DNA of 64,000 nucleotides from Baekduia alba (GTDB lineage Bacteria > Actinomycetota > Thermoleophilia > Solirubrobacterales > Solirubrobacteraceae). The notes under the pieces were generated by a model. The model did no database searches. It was not told the DNA's origin and saw nothing but the letters and a program-made list of their open reading frames with translations. Made by a program: the position numbers and the translations under genes. Shown here piece after piece: positions 59,517 to 64,000 of the stretch; position 1 is the first letter of the stretch; every line of letters starts with the position of its first letter. Location: contig NZ_CP114013.1 of assembly GCF_028416635.1 (NCBI RefSeq), forward strand, positions 2,046,001 to 2,110,000, in the 5' to 3' direction.

Positions 59517-60146
59517 ATGCCACGTCCATTCCGCCTCGCCGGCATCATCGCCGGCCTCGTCCTCGTCGCCTTCGGCATCGGAGCGATCGTCATCGGCGTC
59601 TCCGGCCGTCATGAGGTCAGCACCGACGTCAAGCGCGAGCAGATCGTCGGCACGCCCGACATGAAGCCCTCGCTCATCGCCGTCGAGGCCAGGAAGGCCG
59701 GCGTGGAGGGCGCGCTGCCGACCTGCGACGTCGCCGGCAAGGCCATCACCAACGGCAGCGACGCCAAGTGCTTCGCCGACTACATGCGCATCCACGCGCT
59801 GGTCGCGACGGGCGGCAAGACCTACGCGCAGATGCCGCAGTACGCGACCGCCGACGGCAAGGGCACCGACGTCGCGGCCCAGGCGGTCAAGGATCCCAAG
59901 ACGGGTCTGCCGCAGAGCAACGCCGCCCGGCAGGTCTGGATCAGCGAGACCGCGTTGAGCACCGCGCTCAACACGTCGTTCTTCGCCGCGAGCGTCGGCA
60001 CGTTCGCCATCGTCATGGGCATCGCCCTGCTGCTCAGCGGCATCGGCTTCATCGTCCTGGCCGCCGGCCTCCTCGGCCCCGACGGCGTCCGCCGCCGCCG
60101 CACCGAGACGCCGCCGCCGGCCGCCGCCACGCCGGCCGCCGTCTAG
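59517..60146 (+). CDS. hypothetical membrane protein with two helices
   Basis: A 209-residue protein with a membrane helix at each end (about residues 8-29 and 153-183) and a soluble extracytoplasmic domain of about 120 residues between them, containing CDVAGKAI and DAKCFADYMRIHALVATGG; the two Cys may form a disulfide. The C-terminal tail is Pro/Ala-rich. ATG at 59517 has AAGGAG nine bases upstream; an ATG at 59466 is the alternative. I do not recognise a characterised family. The neighbours give no functional hint. Confidence 0.7.
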   Translation: MPRPFRLAGIIAGLVLVAFGIGAIVIGVSGRHEVSTDVKREQIVGTPDMKPSLIAVEARKAGVEGALPTCDVAGKAITNGSDAKCFADYMRIHALVATGGKTYAQMPQYATADGKGTDVAAQAVKDPKTGLPQSNAARQVWISETALSTALNTSFFAASVGTFAIVMGIALLLSGIGFIVLAAGLLGPDGVRRRRTETPPPAAATPAAV

Positions 60147-60252
60147 CAGCCACGCGAGCGTCGGCGGCTACCGCGCTGATCGGCGGTCAGGAGGACATGC
60201 TGGCCGACTTCGCGCTCGACATGGTCCGCGGCTGAGCGAAGGCCCGGACGGT

Positions 60253-61515
60253 TCAGCCCGTGGCGTCGCGCAGCGCGCGGTCGAGGTTGAGGCGGCCGCC
60301 GCTATCGGTCTTGCCGGTGAGGCTGCTCGTGCGGTCGACCGAGCGCAGCAGCGCGTCGCGCAGCGCGGCGAGGGAGGGGTGATCGACCTCGCGCAGCATC
60401 GCGGCCGCGGCGGTGACGAACGGCGCGGCCATCGAGGTGCCCGAGGCCTCGCGGTAGTCGTGGTCCATCCAGGTCGAGGCGATGTCGGTGCCCGGCGCGG
60501 CGAGGTCGACGCTGGTCTTGCCGTGGTTGGAGAAGCCGGCGAGGTGGTCGTGCTCGTCGGTGGCGGCGACCGAGATGATGTTGTCGTCGGGGTAGTCGGC
60601 CGGGTAGCTGGCCTTGACGTCGGTGTCGCGGCCGCCGTTGCCGGCAGCGGCGACGATCAGCACGCCGTGGTCGCGCGCGTAGGCGACGGCGCGGCGCTCG
60701 ATGTCGCTCGGCTGGTCGGTGCCGTAGCTGGCGTTGATGATCTTGGCGCCGGCGTTGACGGCGTAGACGATGCCCTCCGAGCTGGTCGCCGAGCTGCCCT
60801 GGCCGTTGGCGTCCAGGAACCGGATCGAGACGATGTCGGCCTGCCAGCAGACGCCGGACACGCCGCGCTCGTTGTCGCCGCGCGCGCCGATGATCCCGGC
60901 GACGTGGCTGCCGTGCCCGGTGTGGTCGACGCCGGACCCGTGCCCGCGGACGAGGTCGACGCCGACGACGTCGTCGACGTAGCCGTTGTGGTCGTCGTCG
61001 AGCCCGTTGTCCGGCACCTCGCCGGGGTTGCGCCACAGGTTGGACTTCAGGTCGGGGTGGTTGGTGTCGACGCCGCTGTCGATCACGGCGACCTTCGCGC
61101 AACGCGTGTGACGGCCCCAGGCGTTGGTCGCGTCGATGTCGTGGTCGTGGTCCTGGCGCAGGCCGTGCTGGTAGGTGAAGCCCTTGTCGTCCGGGGTCCG
61201 GGCGATGCCCGCGATCGGCGGCCCGAGCCGCGGCCACGGGTCGGTGCGGATCCGGGCGTCGACGGTCGCGAACGCGACATTCGGGTCGGCGCGCAGGCGC
61301 GCGAGCGCCGCGTCGCGCCGGTCGTGCGGCACGTGCAGCCGGGCGGCGCGCAGCGGGGCGATGCGATGCACCAGCCGCGCACCCGCCGCTGCCGCGAGCT
61401 CGCGCCCGGCCGCCGGGCCGGCCGCGTGCCGGAAGCCGACGAGGTCATCCGCCCGTGCTGCCGTCGGCGAGGCCATCAGGAAAGCGAGCAGCCCCGCCAC
61501 ATGCACCCGGCGCAT
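60253..61515 (-). CDS. secreted subtilisin-family (S8) serine protease
   Basis: A 420-residue exported protease: signal peptide MRRVHVAGLLAFLMASPTAA, an inhibitor-like propeptide (residues about 25-90) and an S8 catalytic domain with Asp in VIDSGVDTNHPDL, His in GHGSHVAGIIG, oxyanion Asn in IVAAAGNGG and Ser in ASGTSMAAPFVTA. A DDDHNGYVDDVVG stretch is a likely calcium site. No C-terminal extension is present. ATG at 61515. It is a stand-alone gene. Confidence 0.95.
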   Translation of the reverse strand: MRRVHVAGLLAFLMASPTAARADDLVGFRHAAGPAAGRELAAAAGARLVHRIAPLRAARLHVPHDRRDAALARLRADPNVAFATVDARIRTDPWPRLGPPIAGIARTPDDKGFTYQHGLRQDHDHDIDATNAWGRHTRCAKVAVIDSGVDTNHPDLKSNLWRNPGEVPDNGLDDDHNGYVDDVVGVDLVRGHGSGVDHTGHGSHVAGIIGARGDNERGVSGVCWQADIVSIRFLDANGQGSSATSSEGIVYAVNAGAKIINASYGTDQPSDIERRAVAYARDHGVLIVAAAGNGGRDTDVKASYPADYPDDNIISVAATDEHDHLAGFSNHGKTSVDLAAPGTDIASTWMDHDYREASGTSMAAPFVTAAAAMLREVDHPSLAALRDALLRSVDRTSSLTGKTDSGGRLNLDRALRDATG

Positions 61516-61737
61516 GCGTGCGTAGTGTCGGGACCGGGGGATGGCCGCGCCTCACCCGCGCAGGATGAGTGGAGTTGGCGGAGATCGACCGCAGGGCTCC
61601 AACGCGCCGCACCGGCCAAGGTCAGGACCTTTCCCGGCGCGTGGTCCGGGCGTCTTCCGCGGCGGTGAGGAGCGACCTGTAGGGGTAGGTCGAAGGGGCG
61701 GCGCGCTCGTCGCATCACCTACTTCTGGAGGTCCCTC

Positions 61738-61956
61738 GTGGGCATCGGCACGTCCCTTCTCCTGATCGCCGTCGGCGCGATCCTGCGCTTCGCGGTCACG
61801 GCGCACGCCAGTGTGTTCAGCATCCACACGGTCGGCGTGATCCTCATGGTCGTCGGCGTCGTCGGCCTGCTCCTCAGCCTGTTGTCGATGACGTTGCTGG
61901 CCGACCGCGCGCGGCGCGACGACGTCGTCGTGGCGCGTCGCCGCGACGGGTACTGA
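61738..61956 (+). CDS. DUF6458-type small membrane protein
   Basis: A 72-residue protein with two membrane helices (about residues 5-22 and 30-52) and a basic cytoplasmic tail, MGIGTSLLLIAVGAILRFAV at the start as in DUF6458 proteins of actinobacteria. GTG at 61738 has GGAGG upstream. The family has no known function. It lies eight bases before the STAS gene. Confidence 0.85.
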   Translation: MGIGTSLLLIAVGAILRFAVTAHASVFSIHTVGVILMVVGVVGLLLSLLSMTLLADRARRDDVVVARRRDGY

Positions 61957-61963
61957 GCCGCGC

Positions 61964-62290
61964 GTGGACGCCGTCGGCAACTTCACGATGCTCGTCGCCG
62001 ACGACGAGCCGTCGCACCCGCGGCTGCACGTCGCCGGCGAGCTGGACCTCGCCAACCTCTCGCGGTTCCGGCGGTTGCTGGGCGCGCTGCTGGCGCGGCG
62101 GCCCGCGACGATCGCGCTCGACCTCTCGCGGGTCGAGCTCGTCGAGACGATCACGGCGGCCGCGCTCCTGCGGGCGCAGCGCGACGCCGGCGCCCAGGGG
62201 ACCGAGGTGCGGATCGAAGGCGCGTCGACCTCGGTCGCGGCGATCCTCGAGCTGGCGGCCGCGCGGCTGGCGGAGCGGCCGGGCGCCTAG
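61964..62290 (+). CDS. STAS-domain protein (anti-sigma-factor-antagonist-like)
   Basis: A 108-residue single STAS domain. In known SpoIIAA-type antagonists a Ser in a D-S-S/T-G motif is phosphorylated; here the equivalent loop reads LDLSRVELVETITAAALL, with Glu-Thr-Ile-Thr in place of the Asp-Ser-Ser-Gly, so regulation by phosphorylation is uncertain. GTG start at 61964. Its stop shares a CTAG with the predicted stop of the sigma factor gene on the opposite strand. Confidence 0.82.
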   Translation: MDAVGNFTMLVADDEPSHPRLHVAGELDLANLSRFRRLLGALLARRPATIALDLSRVELVETITAAALLRAQRDAGAQGTEVRIEGASTSVAAILELAAARLAERPGA

Positions 62291-63548
62291 GGCTTGTGCG
62301 CGTTGGCGTCGGCCTTGCCGCTGGCGCCGCGCTCGTCCGAGGGTGCGGGATCGGCGGGCGCCGGGGCGGCGGGCCGGCGGGCGGGTCGGCCTTGGGGGTC
62401 GCGTGAGCCTTGCCGGGGGGAACGGGCTTGGGCTTCGGGTCGGGCTTGCCGTGCGTGTTGCCCTTGGGCGTCGCGTTGGCGTTCTTCGGCGCGTGCTTCT
62501 GTGCCTTGGGCGCGCGCGCGGGCTTGGGCGGCTTCGGCACGTCGACGGTCGCGGGCGTCGCGACGACCGTCGCCGGCGGCGCGGCCACGGCGGGCGCCGA
62601 CGTCGTCGGGCGGCTCGCGGGATCGTGCGGGGCGACGGCGGCGGCACCGCCGGTCGCCGTCGCCGCGACCGCGAGCACGACGAGCCCCTTGCCGCCGACG
62701 AGCGCCGCCAGCCCGCCCGACGACGAGGATGCGACGGCCCCGGCGCCGGCCGCCGTGCCGCTCGCCGCTCCCGCCGCCGCGTGCCCGGCGCCCAGCCCGT
62801 GGGCGATCAGCCCCGCGCCGCCGGCGAGCGGCAGCGCCGGCGCGAGCGCCGCCAGCTCGCGCGGGCGGGCCGTCAGCGCGGCGGCGAACGTCTGGCAGCG
62901 ACCGCACGTGCGCACGTGGGCGCGCACGCGCCGGCCGCGGAGCACGCGGCCGTCGCCGTCCGACAGCGCGCGCAGGACCGGAGCGCAGGCCATGTCGCGG
63001 GCGTGGCGGATCTCGTGCAGGGCGCTGCGCGCCTCGAAGATCAGCTGCTTGGTCGCGCGCGGCGTCGTGTCCAGGGCCGCGCCGATCTCGGCGTGGCTCA
63101 GCCCGCTCAGCTCGCGGAGCACGAGCGCGCTGCGCTGGCGGGCGGTCAGCGCCGCGAGGTCCTCGCGCAGCTCGGCGAGCGCCCGGCGGCGGTCCACGTC
63201 GGCTTCCAGCTCCGCGCCGGCGAGCTCGGGGAGCTGGTCGAGGCTCGTCGTCCGTCGCTGACGCAGCAGCGAGATCGACTCGTTGTGGGCGATGCGGAAG
63301 AGCCAGGGGCGCAGCTCGAAGTCGCGCTCCTCGTCGCGGAGCGCGGCGTAGGCGTTGGCCATCGTGCTCTGCAGCGCGTCGCGCGCGTCGTCGTGGTGGT
63401 GCAGGAGCGAGCGGCAGTAGCGGTAGAGCTCCTGCTGGTGGTGCTCGTAGAGGGACGCGAACGCCGCCGGGTCGTCGCGTGCCTGGGGCGTCCGCCGGGG
63501 CACGGCGGTCCTCGGTGGCGGCGGAGCGGTCGGGGTGGAGTTCGGCAC
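62287..63548 (-). CDS. ECF sigma factor fused to a ZAS-type zinc motif, membrane helix and Pro/Lys-rich tail (probable frameshift near the 3' end)
   Basis: About 420 residues: sigma region 2 (LYEHHQQELYRYCRSLL, near residues 33-49; LRPWLFRIAHNESISLLRQR), sigma region 4 (LTARQRSALVLRELSGLSHA), then His211-x3-Cys215-x2-Cys218 (HVRTCGRC), the zinc anti-sigma signature, a hydrophobic helix at about 279-306 and a Pro/Ala/Lys-rich tail. The uninterrupted frame runs on to 62151 through the whole STAS gene on the other strand with poor codon pattern; a one-base shift in the GC run near 62360-62390 gives a tail with normal codon usage ending at 62287. GTG start at 63548. Confidence 0.8.
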
Positions 63549-63624
63549 GTGCCCGCGCCATACCCGCCACCGCGCCCGTCCAGCCTCAGCGCTGGACGGG
63601 GCGGTCGACGCGACCGCGCCCCGG

Positions 63625-63780
63625 TCACCAGTAGTGCCGGCGACCCCCGACCGCGCGATCCATCGAGCCCAGCAGCCACAGGATCGCGCCGATGACGATC
63701 AGGATGATCCCGATCGTCCACAGGATCCCGATGCCGAGCGCGAACCCGAGCAGGAGGAGGATCAAACCAAGAACAATCAC
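63625..63780 (-). CDS. DUF6131-type 51-residue membrane protein
   Basis: A very small protein with one or two hydrophobic stretches (VLGLILLLLGFALGIG, then LWTIGIILIVIGAILWLLGS) and a basic end GRRHYW, like the DUF6131 proteins widespread in actinobacteria. GTG at 63780 is the only start that fits the hydrophobic beginning. Function unknown. Confidence 0.75.
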   Translation of the reverse strand: MIVLGLILLLLGFALGIGILWTIGIILIVIGAILWLLGSMDRAVGGRRHYW

Positions 63781-63865
63781 ATGAACGCTTTCGTGCGGTC
63801 GGACCCGGGCGCACGTGGCGCGCCAGGTCCGCTTGAACCGGCACAACGCGGCTCGGGGGCGAAGG

Positions 63866-64000
63866 TCAGGGGCTATCCGGGTCGGTCGGCGAGAGCTCGG
63901 CGAGCAACGCGGCGACGCGCCGCCCGATCTCGTCGCGCGTGGCACGGGCCGCTGCGACCGGGCCCTTGGGATCGGGCAGGTCCCAGTCCACGTAGCGCTT
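63866..64000 (-). CDS. ArsC/low-molecular-weight phosphatase-like protein, C-terminal part
   Basis: The last 44 residues of a gene that continues beyond the right edge: KRYVDWDLPDPKGPVAAARA and RDEIGRRVAALLAELSP match the C-terminus of thioredoxin-type arsenate reductases of the LMW-phosphatase fold (DP-x-G block followed by RDEI helix). The catalytic Cys loop lies outside the window, so arsenate reductase versus tyrosine phosphatase cannot be settled. Confidence 0.65.
   Translation of the reverse strand, partial: KRYVDWDLPDPKGPVAAARATRDEIGRRVAALLAELSPTDPDSP

Overview
The window is high-GC DNA with tightly packed genes, many GTG starts and 1 to 13 base stop/start overlaps. Gene content (F420-type and acyl-CoA chemistry, DUF6458 and DUF6131 small membrane proteins, NarL-type regulators, an ECF sigma factor with a fused zinc anti-sigma motif) suggests an actinobacterium, most likely Thermoleophilia/Solirubrobacterales (Conexibacter-like). 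This taxonomic placement is inference; no rRNA gene is present.

Left part, 1 to about 24.5 kb: a catabolic island for an aromatic or related cyclic compound. A minus-strand set (HpaC-like flavin reductase, HpcH/HpaI aldolase, small protein) faces two long plus-strand transcription units. Unit A (3.76-11.07 kb) carries an acyl-CoA-dehydrogenase-fold flavin monooxygenase, a split-barrel flavoprotein, type 2 IPP isomerase, UbiX flavin prenyltransferase, a TPR protein, a phthalate-dioxygenase-type reductase and MoeA. Unit B (12.17-24.55 kb) carries a UbiD decarboxylase, an HpaB-type monooxygenase, a three-gene ABC importer, two paralogous serine-ligated molybdopterin enzymes, an amidohydrolase and a Rieske ferredoxin. 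Both units are preceded by an almost identical 85-bp element containing the same promoter-like hexamers, and a LysR regulator sits divergently at the second copy. The island therefore seems to bring its own cofactor supply: prenyl-FMN (isomerase plus UbiX for UbiD) and molybdenum cofactor (MoeA for the two molybdoenzymes).

Middle part, 24.5-41.3 kb: CoA-thioester aromatic catabolism. A minus-strand operon encodes a salicylyl-CoA/2-aminobenzoyl-CoA monooxygenase-reductase, acyl-CoA dehydrogenase, Rid-family protein, enoyl-CoA hydratase and SDR. A luciferase-like oxidoreductase is divergent from it. Then come a thiolase, a 3-hydroxyacyl-CoA dehydrogenase, a PaaX-type repressor, an IorA/IorB 2-oxoacid ferredoxin oxidoreductase pair, a kynurenine-formamidase-like cyclase and a glutaryl-CoA dehydrogenase. 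Together they could take an aromatic CoA ester through ring reduction and beta-oxidation to acetyl-CoA. No aryl-CoA ligase is in the window, so the starting substrate is unknown; tryptophan/indole/anthranilate-type compounds are the best guess.

At 41.5 kb lies the 3' end of a tRNA with a terminator-like hairpin but no 5' half, a possible old integration scar. From 41.7 to 45.6 kb there are small genes mixed with decayed ones (Ddn-like and LuxR-like fragments) and a MarR regulator with three matching operator-like palindromes.

Right part, 45.6-64 kb: ordinary chromosomal functions. These include an OmpR two-component pair divergent from a VanY/lipoprotein/adaptor/MacB-type export operon, an RCK-type channel protein with a degenerate pore, a Fur-family regulator with a NiCoT nickel transporter, NarL response regulators and a GAF histidine kinase, a flavoprotein dehydrogenase, a HemG-like flavodoxin, a subtilisin, a STAS protein, an ECF sigma-ZAS fusion (apparently frameshifted) and the end of an ArsC-like gene.
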